DNA from: Himantopus leucocephalus
Lineage: Eukaryota > Chordata > Aves > Charadriiformes > Recurvirostridae
Reading direction: 5' to 3'
NCBI GenBank assembly: GCA_003993805.1
Contig: RSEF01000005.1
Coordinates: forward strand, 18,717,932-18,781,931
DNA: 64,000 nt
This document shows positions 13,001-27,723 of this stretch, piece by piece. A model generated the notes under the pieces. It did no database searches, had not been told where the DNA came from, and worked only from the letters and a program-made list of their open reading frames with translations. The position numbers and the translations under genes were made by a program. Numbering within the stretch: position 1 is the stretch's first letter; each line of letters starts with the position of its first letter.

Positions 13001-16000
13001 CTATAATGTCTTATGTAGTGAAATGCAAACATTTATCACGAAGCCCATTACACATATTTTACAAAATAAACATAATTTTGAGCAACTTTTTCTTTACATT
13101 CACTTCTACCATTATTTAAACAGCTGTATCTGTACCTTAAGGAGACAATTCTGGTTCTATTAAAATAAAATTACCATTGAAAGAGAAATAAATTAAACAT
13201 ACAAAGACACTGCAGGCCTCTACTCACACTGTGTTTACCTATCCAGTGCTTGGAGCTGGGTTCTCTGTGGTGCTTTAGCTTAGAAGGGACTAAGATCAGC
13301 AGAACCCCCCTCACCACAGGAATTGCCAAGAAATTGCCTTGAGGATAAAACTGAACAAATTATAAATGTACTTCAGGATTTTTTGTTATCAGCACAATCA
13401 CCATCAACATTCTCATCACTAAAAGCAACAGAAACGCTGTCGTCGTAAACTGTGTCCCAGTTCTGTGACACCAGCACTCTCAATGGTATTGAGAAGGTTC
13501 ACTTTCTCACCCCTTGCCTTACTGAACAGATGAGAACTTCATGGATAAAAGCAGCAGATTTAGGACCCAAAATATTATTAGATGTATCGTAATAAAAAGG
13601 ATCCTCAGAAAACTTTAAGTAATCCTGACAAAGCCACTGGCTCAATTCAAAGTAAGTGATATTCTGGGTAAGCAAAGGCAGCAGATCTGGCCCTAGTCAA
13701 ACATAAACACAACAGAAATATTTAAGCAGAAGTAAGATACCAGTTTAAAATAGGAAACCAGAAGTCTTTATTGTAACGTTAAAAAGCCTTTTGATCAAAT
13801 GAGCTTAGCTGCTGTTCCAAAGCGGGAAGGGAGGGGCTCAGTAGGGTGGGAATGAGTCCAGTAGACATTTCTTTGTTGTTTTTTTTTATTTTCACTGGTG
13901 TTAATTTAAAGGAAGTATATTAAAAAAAAAAAATGTCCCAAACACCTTACCTCATTTAGCTGCAGATTCTGGAGCGGAAATCCTTAAATGAGACAACAGG
14001 AAAACTGTCCACAGAACTGTAGGCTGGATAAACACAGGTACTAGGTTATGTCTCCTAAAGACTCCCAGGAGTGAAGATAAATGGATGTGATATTAATTTT
14101 AAAACATTTTGCTGAACACTTAGGCAGCCAATAAGGAAATTCCTTAGGTCACTTCCTGTTCGTTTGATTGGGTCTGCAACAACAACAACCAGGATGAGGC
14201 TGGGAGCATTTGCATAAGGCCAACTCAGTCCTCAGTATTCAAAGAGAACAGGTCTAACCAGGTTACACGCGTGGCTCCAGAACAAAAGAAAAATCTGGTA
14301 ATGGATGAGGGATTGATTTCTTTGTAGTTGTTTTTTTAAGACCATCCCTTTTTTTTTTTTTTAATGGAGGTTATTTCAGGTAGATAAGGAGATTATAATT
14401 AGAATGAGGATAACTGAAAAGCAGGAATGTCCTAAATTAAAATTAGTCTGGAAATAACATTAAGAGATGCATGGTATGGAATACGCCTGTACTGGCAGGG
14501 AAGTGGACTGACTAAGCCAATATCATGGGCTCAATTCTTTTCATACCTTGAGCATCCTACAAAATGCATGAATTTGCAGAAAGGGGAGTCTCTTTGCCTT
14601 GCAGCTTCTCTGGGTATCTGAGAGAAAGTAAAACCAAAATGGGTGAAGAAAAATCATCACTGTATGTGTATGTGGCATTGAGTATGGCAGCTCAGCTACG
14701 TGCAGGTTATCAGGGCAGAAAATCAGCAGACGCATGCTCAGTTTTACATTGCTCTTAAACTTTCTAATTCTGAATGTTAAGATCAGCAGGGGAAAGCTAA
14801 AACTTTTCTTAAGGCACCTGCTCCACAGCATGTGGAAGTCAGGCAAAATATTTTTGCTTGTTCCTCTGAGCCATGGCTTGGTCATTGTATTAGAGGCCGT
14901 TCAATAATTCAGTCATCAGTTCAACTCTCAATTCAGGTGAAGCGTAAGGAAAGGCTGTTTCCTCATGGAAGATCTGTGCTTGCAGGACAGTTCTAAGAGT
15001 AGAGTCCAAAGTTTTCCTTGACTACGTGTGAGTTACCCCTCCAGCTTGCAACCATGAACCTGAGCAGGAAACAAGGTGCCTAAACGAAAATATGAACCTT
15101 CATCTGTTTCACATTATTGCACTAGTCAGAAAAGGCACCTAACATGAAAACAGCTAAAAATGTAGTAACATAGGAAGGTTCGAGGTTTCATTAATCTGTA
15201 AGCATAAAACACAGGAAGTGCTGAATATACAGTGACTGTTCAGTCGTCTATGTGGAGTGAATTTTCAAGTCTTTGTTCACTTTTGGTTCCAGGGCTTATC
15301 ATAAATCTCCCTCCCAACAGATGCTGACAAGCATTCTCAGTGCTACATTTACCAAGCACAGGGAATGAATTGTCCTTTAACATCCACAGATACTATTAAT
15401 TATTAACCAATGCTCATTGTCAGTGTAGGGAAAACATTTCATATGTGTTATTTATGCTAAACCTGATTTCAAGATGATTAGAAATGTCACCTTTGTTCCT
15501 ATCATCCACACTAACACCAATTACATTAAAACCTTAGTTGGTTTTGTTCACACAGATAAGCTGCATGTGTGTACAAGTGTTGCTTGGGAAGATCCCATCA
15601 TTTTTCACCCAGGTTATAGTCAAGATCCATGGCTGCTCACCTTGGTTCTCACCTATCAAAGAAAGTTGTCCTTGAGGAAGAAGGAATACTTGCAGAGCAC
15701 CAAAGGTTAAGGATATCACTGAAAACAGCTAGGCAACTGTTTGGAGTTTTCATAAGTAGGTCTAGTAATTATAAGATTTCTCTAAGCGTTCATGTCATGG
15801 AGTCTAAGTATTTGCATAAAAGTTTATGTTTTGGTGAATATTTATACTAAGGTTTTCATCATCAAAATAATGTCTTATCATCATATCAGCAAGAATGATC
15901 AGTCCAGAGTAGGTGAGCAGGAAAAAGTTAAGAAGTAAGCAAAGAATGAGAAACCAATGAAGAGCACTTCTTTTCTGAGGAAGGACATCTTTAACTAGGA

Positions 16001-19000
16001 ACCCACCTTTTATATCGTTCCACTGAGCTAAACATGGTAGAGTAGAGAGTCACACTGAAATACACCTCATTTGTATGCTGCAGAAGCAGCACAGGAGGAT
16101 GTGACTACTGAATCTCAACATAGCTAGGGAAATCAGACTTCTACTGCTAGAAAGGACACCAGCAATAGCAGCAGAGATTTGGTTCAAATACGGTACTTAG
16201 ACTGGTGTGTCACTTTCTGTTTGTATGGCTGTAAGACTTTTCTGTCTTAGCTCCCAAGGGCAGAGACAGCTGTAGTTGCTAAGGCCCAGGATACTTCCAG
16301 ACAGACAAAAAAGCACATTGTACCAACAGGTCTGGGCAAGGTGAGGCTAACTTGGCCAGCACACCAGCATGCATTATTTAGTAGTGTGCTATTTTCAAAG
16401 GCAGACTGCCACATAGGGTGGTGGCTCCTTAAATTTACTGCCCTGCTTGGCCAGCTATGCTGCCCCCATGCTCCCAAGTATGCTTATTGACACTTACATG
16501 TGGTTCAGCACAGAGAGGATTATGAATGGCTTTTGGAGACAGGCAGACCTTTCCCTCTGCATATCCTCTAGCACTGCAGCCACAAAATTAACATGACGTT
16601 GGTCCCCACACAACTCTAGGTGGCAGAGAAAACATGAAAACTTCTATAATTAGGAGCTAGGAGGACACATTCACAGTATGGCAGAAGTGTCAGTGCAGAT
16701 TCCCAGAATTAATTTAATTATAGCCATCAAGCATCGAGGAAATTATCTAAATCTGTCTAGATTCTTAAATTGGCGTCTGTTACTGCAATGTCTGACACCT
16801 GATGAAAACAAAGAACAAATGTATGTTAATTTTTACTTTTTCATTAATATTAATCTCTGCTTCATTTGTTAAATTCCAGTGGAATATCAAAAGGAAAGTA
16901 TAAGAAGCTGACATGTAGGTTAGACATGCCAAGCAATCAGAGAATTCAGGGTATGATGTTCCTGCTTTCATTCTGTCTTCTGATCTGTCTTCTGATCAGA
17001 CACAACTTTATAAAGTTTGCTGTAAAATAATACACTTTCTGTAAAAACATTGCTACAGAAGTCAGAAGGAGCGGGACGGATGCTATTTCCAAACTGAGTT
17101 TGATGTTACAGGCATGCACCACCTATTACTAAGATTGCCCATTACTTAGGTTTGCAAGACCTTGTAATTTTTTCTTTACAGTTTGCCAAATTTTAGACCT
17201 TAATTGTTTGGCTAAATTGAATTTTTCCATCATGGACATTTGCTATGCAACAAAATTTTGAATAATTGTCATCCATAATAGTGTAGGTTTTTTCAACAAA
17301 TTAAAAAAGACAGGGGAAAAATACTGTTCTTTGTATTCACAGTAAAAAACATACCTGCCTCAGCAATATTTATGTTTGAAGCAAGGACTGATTACAACAG
17401 GCTGTTCAGTTAAGGGTGTGCTATTTACCATTCCCAATAAAATCCAACCAAAATTAGCCAGTTTAAAGCTTATTGACAAATCATAATGGATTCCATGATG
17501 AAAAGCTGCATTCCCTGCGGCTTCCTTCTACACTGATCGTTCTCCATTTCCTGGCTTCACAGAGCTTTCCCAGCAGCTAACAAAGGTTATTGCTGTGAGT
17601 CCACCCTCCTGAAAAGGCACATTTTCCAGTGAGTCCCCCATTTGGTCCAGCTGCTACTTTCAGTATAACTGGCAGATGTCTCTCCAGGGGATCTAAAGGT
17701 TTCATTTGTGGGCTTAACCCACAGGACACTCAATGCTGAAACACCTATCTTTGCTCACCACGTATTCAAAACCTAGAAACCATACACAAGAAACAGAGCT
17801 AGAAGAACATTATTAACATTGTGACAAGTTAGAAGGTACTGTTCTTCAAATACAGATAAGATGGTACTCATTCGAAGAGAAGCTTGCCAATACTATGCAT
17901 TCAGGGAGTGGCCCTGAGCTGCACATGAATCAAACTTGCTCTGAAAACTTCTATGCATTTCCTCATGAGTTTTCTTATAGTGTTCATCCTCATGGTATTT
18001 GAGGTATTATAGTAACACATTTATTTATAATGTAAATAAACATTTAATATATGTACATTAGTGTATTACATTATTTTAATGCATTAGCACTAATATTACA
18101 GTATTAGCACGAATATATTTATTTCTCTTTATGCTTCCCTAGTGAGGTGAGAATAATTTATTATCCCTATTTTAATGGGGAATCCTAAAAAGATCAAGAT
18201 AAGAGTGTTTAATAATTCAAGGTATCCATTCTGAGATGCCTAAGTACCATGTATTTAGAGCACTTAGTATTCTATGGTTATGTAAAGTACTGAAAGCACA
18301 GCTCCTGTTCACTTCCATTTCAGATCTTAGTGCTTAGCAGTTCTGTGAATCAGACGCCTTTTCTCCCAGAAAAAAAAATTATTTTTTTAAAAAATACGAA
18401 CAAATTGTGGCATCAGTCTAGAAAACAGTCTAAGCATTTTGTCTGGATTTTTCCGAACATATTCAACCTCAAGCAAAAGCCCATTATAGCTCTGCTGGTC
18501 CCCATTTGGGTAAATTATAAGCAAAGGTAGTAACTATGAGGAGCTGGGCAATGATCACAAAAGACTATCAGCTTTGCATACAATTCTATAAAGGTTTGAT
18601 TTCTAAACCAATACAGTTATGTATGTTAATATTTCTTCAGCTTCTTCACACACATCCCAGTCGTCAGACAGACCCTAACTTGCTGTAAACTGGAACCAAT
18701 GAACTAGAAGTAGGTGAGTAACAAAGCCCTTTAGTTCTGTACGCTCTCCTGATAAAGAGGAGATATCCTGCAAATCCAGATATACCTCAAAGGGAGTATT
18801 GGACAATCTGATGAACAAAGGGATAAAACCAAGCCCACTCCAATTCCTACCCCATCAAAGCCAGCTGCCAGCCAGAAAGTACCACCTAAGCACCACTTCT
18901 GCTGCTGGGAAGGAGCCCCCCGTCTTGACACTTTGGTCTACTTTCTATACATCACAGCTCAAGGGATGGACACTTTCTTGGAAAAGTCACAGTGGTTTTT

Positions 19001-22000
19001 CTTACTGTGGCAGTCTAAAGGTAAAGAAAAGGAAAAAAACAGTGTGCACCTCTTAATTTAAGGACTTGCAAGAAAAAATATGCAAGAATCTTTGTAAGGA
19101 TCACTGCAAAACCACCCATGCTCTGAGAGAGAGATTCAAGGAAAAAAAATGTAGACACCTGCACTAAGAAATACAATGGGGATAGGGTAGAAATCAAACA
19201 AAATTATAAAGAACAAGTTAAGTTTTCCATGGAAAACATGAGAGTAACAAAGGGCTAGAATGAACCAGAAGGGCAAACATGAATTTCTTACATAAACACT
19301 GAAAGAAAAAAAAGCAAATCCTAAAGAGAATATAGGCTTATTATTAATTATGTATTTGTCTTGGTCTCCTCAGTGTGCAGGTCAAACCTGCTCAGTGTAA
19401 CAGTGCAGTAGTATCCAGCCACTCCTTTGTGCAAGAGCTACCGTTGTTGCTTAAACTGTTGGAAGTAAACTTGTATGAGAAATGGGGAGAGAGATATTAA
19501 TATTAATAAATAAATCCGTGACAAATAAAAAGATATGTAGCACTGGGGAGACCATTAAATCCCATGCAGCATCAGTAATGTTTTGTTTCTTATTTGAAAG
19601 AAAAATGTGAAGAATTTGTAGGGAGTTAACAGGACCAATTGGTAAGAAACTACTTAAAAGACTATTTTCTGCCCATATGAACTGAAGCAGTTCCATGGAT
19701 TTCTGTGAGGTTTTGGCAGTGTATCTAACAGTATTTTTTTAATATAGTTGTGTATACTGCCTTTTCAGGAGTAAAAAAAAATTATTATGAGGCTGTACTG
19801 ACTGTGCAATGATCTCTCAGAGAAAAAGCTTCGTAACTATGCAATAGTACGTGTTAAACAACAGGCAGGGCAAAATGACCTAATGGGTCTTTTCTATCTG
19901 TTGTGGTTTGAATCTCTTAGCAAACACTGTGATGCTGCCTGGACTAAAGCAAAACAAACCCTTTGATTTTTGAGAACATAACTCTATCTTTCACTGAATG
20001 CAAACATAAAGTAATGCACAAAGAGTAACAAAGGAACACAAATACGGCGAGATAAAATTTTAGCAGGGCTCAAATACTTTTCCTGTTACATTCGTAAACA
20101 AGGACATGATAAAACCACAAGGGTCAGAAGAAGCACAACCATTCCTATGCATTTTGCAACTCTCGCTCCCAAAATTTGGTGAATATAGAAGTATGTTTGT
20201 GCTAGGACTCTTTATAATTACAAACCCTAGATGCCACTGATACACAGAGATAGGAACTAGAGCACAGTTATAAAGCTTAGAATAAGTCTTGTGTCACGCG
20301 GATACCTTGTTATTGAGCTACAAATATAAGAAAAAGTGGGTATAAGCACTGTAGGTTGGCTGGACAAGAGTTGAAGTTCATTCCTCCACTTAGATCCTCA
20401 TTAGTGATTCTGTGTCTGTATTTTGCTATGGCATTTTATATACAGCATATAAAGTCTAACTTTTTAGGAAACCTACAAATGGGTAAGTGGTTCTCAGCTG
20501 CAGAACGCCAATTCTAACAGTGTTTCTTATCAAATTAAACTTTTCCCAGTTTAAGGGTGTTGGATTCCCTAAGAACCCGCTGGGGTCCTTGGTTTGAACA
20601 TTCCCAAAATTAAAAGCTGTTCAGAGGAGAGGATTTGATCTGAGATAATCTCCAGCAGAGACCCACAAGGAGCATGCATGGTTTCTTTTATGTGCTGGGA
20701 AAGCAGGAAATTAAAAGTAAGGACAACAGGCTGCCAAAAGACCAGTTATATGTCATAAGGACAGATCAAGGAGCCTATAAAAGGGGAATGAAAAGGGGTG
20801 GCAGGGCCAATTATGTGAAAATGGAAGTTGGTCATACTGTAATCAGCTACATTTCAAGGGAGTCACCCTTATAATCCATATGGCGTGGCAAAATGAAATA
20901 GAAATGAGGAGTCAAGGGCATTCCTGGACACAAATACCCACAACCAGATTTAGATCAAAAGCAGTTCAAGGACATGATGGCACAACACAGGTCCTAACTG
21001 GGAATACAGAGACAGATTGGGGTGCAGAGTGTCTGGCTGGGAGATTATGGATTTGATTAGTTATGAGGAATCTATGGCACAAGTGCTGCTCCCCTGGGTT
21101 GCTCAAGTAGGAATATGACCAACGGAGACTCATGGCAGCATGACTTGGGTGACCAAGTCCTTCAATGTGAACTTCTCACTCTTCAGACGTTGAAGAATAA
21201 TAAGATTCTGTATGAGTGCATTTTCATGCATGTCTGCATGCATGTGGGTGAGCATTGCATTAGTGAATGACTAAGGAGGGGATAAAGTAAGACACTCATT
21301 ATGCATATGTCTCTCTTGGTGCATAAATGTGAGCTGAGTGCATTCAAGTGGGTACATTAATCTATTTGGAAAATGCATTAAAGAAGCCTCCAAGATTTCA
21401 GCATTTAGAGTCAGGGAGTGGACACATCTGCCACAAGGCAAAATTGGAATAGCTTCACAGAAATGAATGAAGGGGTCTAAGAACTGCATAGGTACAAAGG
21501 ACATTAAAAACCCAACCCTTCATAGTTCAAGTTAACCTTAAGACTCATACCAGAACAGGTCTTTTGGGGACATCTCAAAGCAAGCAGCTACCTACAAGAT
21601 AGCATGAGGTGTGAACAATTCATAAGCTAACTTCCAATCTTTGTGATTATAAGAGGATTTCCTTGGCCAGCGTCTGAGTGGGGGAGCGAGGGTTAACCCT
21701 TGAACATAGCTATAGCAGGCAAACCTTTCCAAACCAGTTTATCCCAACTCCAATATCTACACAATGCTCAGTGCCTGTGAGATGCAAATATCAGGTTTAT
21801 GATTAACTGTGTTAAAATTCCATGGAACTGCAAGTACTTTTATTTGTTTGTATAATGAAATTGAAACAATGCACCCTTTCCTTGCTATACGTTCACTTTG
21901 CTAGCAGTTAAAAGGAAATCTTTCAGTAGGTATATTTGCCATATCCTTATATGCCCCAGAAGTTTCCTTCACATTCCTTTGTTGGACATACCAGTACACT

Positions 22001-23800
22001 ATCTGCCAGCGAATATGCATGTTCAATGCATGTGTGACCAGGGAAAATATTGTTCTATTGGAGATGGAGGATAGGCTAAGCAAGTATCTTACACTGACCT
22101 CAGAGAAAGTCAGCTGGTTCTCACTCCAAAACTCACACTGTGGAGCACACGCTTTTGCTAAGCAGCACATAGCTTCAGAGGCCTGGTTGTTCATCTGGGT
22201 TCTACCACAGCCTTTCAGCAATTTGTCTCTCTAGGTCTATCTAATCTACGCTGCTAGTAAGGTAACTCTTGAAACACTGTAACACTATAAAGATGAATGC
22301 ATTCCTGTTTGTGAGACATTCTAAGTTTCAGTGGATATGTCTAGATATGAAGACTCTACAGATTTAAGTAGGGACCCCATAAACAAAGGTCTTGCATATA
22401 CCAGACTATTGTGCTAGCACTTATCCTGCTAATTAAAGTTGAGGGGCACAGAAGTTAAACCTTTGTCCTTAGGGTTCTGCTGCACTAGTCTTTAAGATGG
22501 GCTGTCTGCATCTGATAGCTACAATATTATCCTGATGCCTCTGCAAATATTTCATTTTTCTAATCCTTACATTTGGCACTTTGTTCTCAGCTGAAAGTAT
22601 GTGTACATGCATTTTGCCAGAAGGAGGAGCCAATTTTATTCAGCTATGTGGCACTGAAGAGCTGCATTTGCCTTTTACCAACCAGGCTGTTTAATCGTGG
22701 AGAGTGACTATCTGAACAGTATTGCAGGTACTGAAGTGAGGCACACTGACACGAAACTCACACTTCATCACCCCTGTACAGGGTTACTGTGCAACATTGC
22801 CCTACTCAGAATTAATTATTTGATTTACTTAGAAAAACCTTCTTCCAGGTTACTCCTGTGCTCTTCCTGAAATGGCTTATAGCAGCTGGCATGGTGTATG
22901 CATCTGTGGGAGGAAAGAATGAGAAAAATCTTAGTGACTTTACTAGGACTTATTCTGCGGCTTGCAAATAAGACTCAGTGACCCACAGAAACACAGCCCT
23001 TAATTTCAAAGGAGCGACTCTGTCCTTCAGCTGCTCCCTGTTCTTCTAGTAAGCCAGTGAAAACCTTGGAGCTGGAATTGAGATCTTCAGGAAACTTCAT
23101 TGCTGGTCTCACGCCCTGCAGGCAATCCTTCTACTTACATGCAGTTTACACAGGAGAACTCTACAAGCTTATTTTGTGTGAAAGTAATTCTATTTAAGTA
23201 CCAGGACATATTAACAGGCAGCAATGTTTTCTGCAGTCACCTTTGTAGTGGGAGTCAACCCCCCAAAAAGAGTGAAATGAGCTGCTGATTAAGCAGACAG
23301 GTGGCTTTACCATGCACCTCCACACACATAGAGACATTGCAGAAATGCCTCTAAAGAGCATGCCTGAAAGAAGTATCTATGGAGCAGCCACATCTGAAGG
23401 AAAGAATGGACCCAGTTTAAGTCAATTTCTGTACTAGGAGATGGCACCATTGCTACTAAAATGATTTGTCTATTCTGTCATTACTGCCAATTACATAATT
23501 TAGTTATTGGTCTTGACAATCTAATCTAAATGGTGACTGACACAACTGCTTACATCTAAGCATTCTTGGATACGGACAGAAAGTCCGTAAAAAGCATGTT
23601 CTTGGATAACAATACAGCTACACAGGAAAGCGTGTTAATATGCCCAGGACTTACAACAGAAGAACAGGAGAGAGGAAGAAAAAGAAAGAGAAGAAAGGGG
23701 AAAGAGGGTGGAAGGGGGAGTTTCAATTTACGGACTGTATAGGTACAGTTATTTTCTATGTTTCTTTTCTTCACCATATGCTTGGATGTATTTATTTCTT

Positions 23801-23915
23801 AGGATAATTCAGGTTGGAAGGACCTCAGGACACCTCTAGTTTAAGCTCCTGCTCAAACCACAGTCATAGAAGTGATCAGAACAGGTTGCTATAGGCTTTA
23901 GGGCTTTATTTGTCC
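23801..23915 (-). mobile_element. CR1 LINE 3' fragment, old
   Basis: Antisense CR1 on the plus strand: aggataattcaggttggaag, gacctcaggacacctctagt and tcctgctcaaaccacagtca, then aacaggttgct. Similarity fades after about 23915. Confidence 0.75.
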
Positions 23916-24782
23916 CTCTAAATCAGCTCATTGATCAATCAGGTATATTCCATGAATTGAAACTACTATTACAACTACCATTGTAGCTAGTCTATCATCT
24001 AGATTAGTTTTAAGTGTTCGTAAGGATGGTACTTGTACCTCTTCTTTTACAAGACTATGCAATCATTTGTCACATTCCGCCAGGAAGCTTATCCTAGTCA
24101 TCTGGCTCAGTTTTGCCCTGCTTATGTTCAGCCATGTGCTTCAGTTATAATCCACTCTCATATTCCTCTTGCCATGTCACTTCATCTTCTAAACTATACA
24201 TTGTATCCCTTTTTCTAGCTCCAATAATGCTATATGTAGAGGCACTGAGGCACCATGAAATCGTGTCCATAAGGGTACAAGTTAAAAGAAAGCAGCCACC
24301 TGTTCATGTGAAATTTTGTTTAATAAAAAAATAACAGAAGCTAATTCCCCTGAAAATGATGGTTAATTATCTGTGAGTCCAACCATTGCTAAATAACACC
24401 TTCAGCTTTTTTCTCAGTATAGCATAGTTGCATAGAATGAGCTCCGTTCCTAGCACCAGCTCTCATCCCTGAAAAATCAATGGCAGTCAAGGCAGGTAAG
24501 CCATGATAAGTTCATACATGGATTCATTACTCAGTGAGAGATAAAATGGAAAAGGAAATGATACTAGAACTTGCAGGCATATCAGCAGTCTTACCACTCC
24601 AAGCATTCATCGTCTTAACACCATAACATATGAATTTAATGAGTGCATAATTCTTCAAGAAATGTATTTTATTTACAGTAATAAGAAGCACAGAAGGTAT
24701 GTTTTAACATCCTAACATAAAATATTTGGCATGCAAGTTCTAAGTCAGGAATTTAATCTTCCTATTTGCTGACATTGAAGAA

Positions 24783-24808
24783 ATAATAATAATAATTATT
24801 ATTATTAT
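24783..24808. repeat. (AAT)n/(ATT)n perfect palindrome
   Basis: ATA-ATA repeats turn into TAT-TAT repeats at a centre between 24795 and 24796, giving 13-bp perfectly complementary arms without a loop. A microsatellite that can extrude a cruciform. Confidence 0.9.
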
Positions 24809-27697
24809 GAAAAAGATGGGGGAAGAGACAGACTGGCAATCATCTATTAAGCACCATTTGGTAACTATTAATACTCTCTGAGATGCAAGGTGAAAACAAC
24901 AATCTGTGAATAAAACAAAGACCACATTTTAAAATCACCATCCAGATCAGATTTCATTCATTGAGATGTGAGAAAGACTACTAGTATATACATGAATATT
25001 ATATATATACAATTTTGACTGAAATTGATCTGAATAGAAGTGGCCATTTGCAATATTCAGAAGTGAATGAAAGCTTTAAACTACACCATGTTCTTGTGTA
25101 GAGATCCTAGAGGTGACAGGAAGCTTTAAACTGATACAAAGCTTTCCAAGAGGAAATTATTTGCTGTTCACATCTGACAGAGTGCACTCTAATACCCAGG
25201 CTAGCAGATCCAAGAATTCAACTTCATCATTTTTTTAAATGCCCTCTTAACATTGAATGTTATTGAGTCATGGGTTTTGTGTTCTGATTGACTGGGAGCA
25301 GAGGAAGAAGTCCAAAGAGTACAGTAATGCTCTGATGATACTCAGTTCCACCCTGCGGTTGGCTGAACTCTTAAGTGCTGCATTTTTCTATTTAAAATCA
25401 GCTCCTCCTAACTAATATCCAATGGTGTCACTGCAAATAGCTACATCACCTGGTATTTTTCAAATTGTTTCAACTGCAAATTTTATAGCGAGATGAGTCC
25501 CTCAGACAGAGCCATGAAAATAACAAATCTCTTATATGAAAGGACAATAAATCATGACTTTGGTGACTCACTCCCTGTATGGAGGATGGAAAATGAAAGG
25601 GTAAGTCCTTGAATAAGAACTGACTGAGACCTGAGTGAGATCAGTTACTGAGATAATTAACCGATGAAAGCTAAAGTCTTTTCATTTATACATTAATGAA
25701 CCAGAAGATCAAAGACCTTGGCTAGGCCTACAACCACGACTGTAACATAGGCTTGCTATGCAATAATGAACTCATTATTAGCTGCTTTCATAAATTACCT
25801 GTGGTAGACTATTTTATTTTTAATACTATATATAAAGCACAAAAACAACTACAATGTTATTTTAGAATATTTTAATTGCTAAGCATGCACTTTTGTGTAG
25901 TAAGCATGTTCATCCTTTCAGCTGATTGCTGCTACCAGCTCTGTTCTTCCCTTGGAAATTTCCTGACAGATGGCAAACTTTCATATTTGTGGAAGAAAGG
26001 GGAAATAAGTGACTGAAAGACCAAAGTGAGCTTGAAGTGAGATGCATCACTTAAGAAAAATCTGAAAATCTACCTCAGAGGGAGAAAAAACAGATCAACA
26101 TGCTAGGATTTCATAAGACTGAGAAAAGTAAATATTCTAACACTCAACCTTACACCATCACTTTGTACCAGTATATTTCTGCCATTTATCGTATTAGGGA
26201 CAGATACGCTTGGACCCATGTTTGCAGAATTGATGTTTAGCTTGGATGATTGTGTATTTAAGGCTCTGATCTTGGCAAATCTGGAGTGTAAGCCTCTTTC
26301 TACCACAGACTTTCTGCAAGACTATAGGCAGGTTATACGATACCCATCTTTCAGGTCCAGACCTGTAAAACATATCATTTTATACAGATACTGGGTGAAT
26401 AAATGTATAAATGTTCACAGTCTATATTTCAGAAAGGCTTACACATCTGATTGAAACTTCCAGATAAAATCCCAGCAGTTCATGAAGGAAGTTGTGAATC
26501 AACAGTAAGATGTGATATGGAGAAAAGCTTTTTCACAAATGGACAAGTTATTATGTGGGCATGTTAGTGTATGCCCTCTTTTAAAGGGCATAGGAAAGAA
26601 AGATATTTTATCTGTTGGCAAAATTGTGATGCAAAGAAGGTGTCTTCACATTTATTTATGACCCACTCAGAAGATCTAACACAACTAGTGAGAAGTTTAA
26701 GCTTAGGGGATTAAGCCACCAGTTGCTACAGCAACACAAAGCAATTGTTCACTGCTCTGGGACATAGGGTAAACCTGGCACATTGATTTCCCCCCTCCCT
26801 AAATTTTTTACTTAATGATTTACCTACAAGATGATGACTGGTTGATTCAGACCTCATATGAAACTAAGGATGAATGAAATCCCCACATTGAACAGCTTAT
26901 TCAGAAACTCTTTTTGCCTGGAAATTATCCACAAGCTAACTTTTTTCCATGAGCTTCATTATTTTGAACTGCTCTGCAAACTTTTGTCAACCCCCACAGT
27001 TCTCACTGAGTATTCACCAAAGCTTTTGTTTCCAGCATGACTATTCATAATGTCTTATTCATCCTGTGACCTCAGTAACATGTTATGGTTGTTTTTCTCC
27101 ATAAATGGATGACTTGAGAACCCACAAAGGTCTAAGATGGCTGCAGGAACACTTCCACTGAAAATACTTGTGCATGTCAGAGCATGTCACTGCAGAGGTG
27201 CAGCTAGATGGATGTTTATGGCTTATCCTTATTTCACAAACACTATAGTAAACAAGATGTCAAGCCAAATGCAAGGACCATCAAGTACAGTCCAGGGTTG
27301 TTATTAAATCAATGCTCTTTGAATCACTCTTTCAGGTTCCCTTGAGAAAGACAGTGAGAGACACTAATCATCATTTTGGTAATATGCAGGAACTATACAG
27401 TACAGTTTTGTGGGCTTTTCATATGCCCTAGAGAGAAAAAGGGATGTGGCTGAGAGACCTTCAACCAGATGCATTTCCCCATGAAACACAGCCTCAGAAA
27501 AGGGAGCATCAGCCACAGGCTGACTATGATGTCTCAGTGGGTGCCAAGGAGCACTGTCATTGCCAGTGCTGCAGAGTGCCTCATACTTCTCACTCTGCCC
27601 TTGAAAATCTTCCCTGAGGATTTAAGTGGTGCATGAGAACCTGGCCTAGACACTGAGTTCTTTCTGGTAGTTAAACAGAGTGTTTATCATAGTGTCC

Positions 27698-27723
27698 GGG
27701 GGGNGGGGGGGGGGGGGGGGGGG
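27698..27723. repeat. Poly-G run with an embedded N
   Basis: G homopolymer interrupted only by N at 27704. Length is unreliable. Confidence 0.9.

Larger units (their letters stand above)
4578..23800. other. AT-rich intergenic stretch
   Basis: No exon, RNA gene or full repeat recognised over about 19 kb beyond the small items listed separately. Two diverged copies of attagcac(t/g)aatat at 18083-18096 and 18103-18116 sit in a very AT-rich piece at 18000-18120. A GC-rich patch lies at about 8195-8410. Confidence 0.5.
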
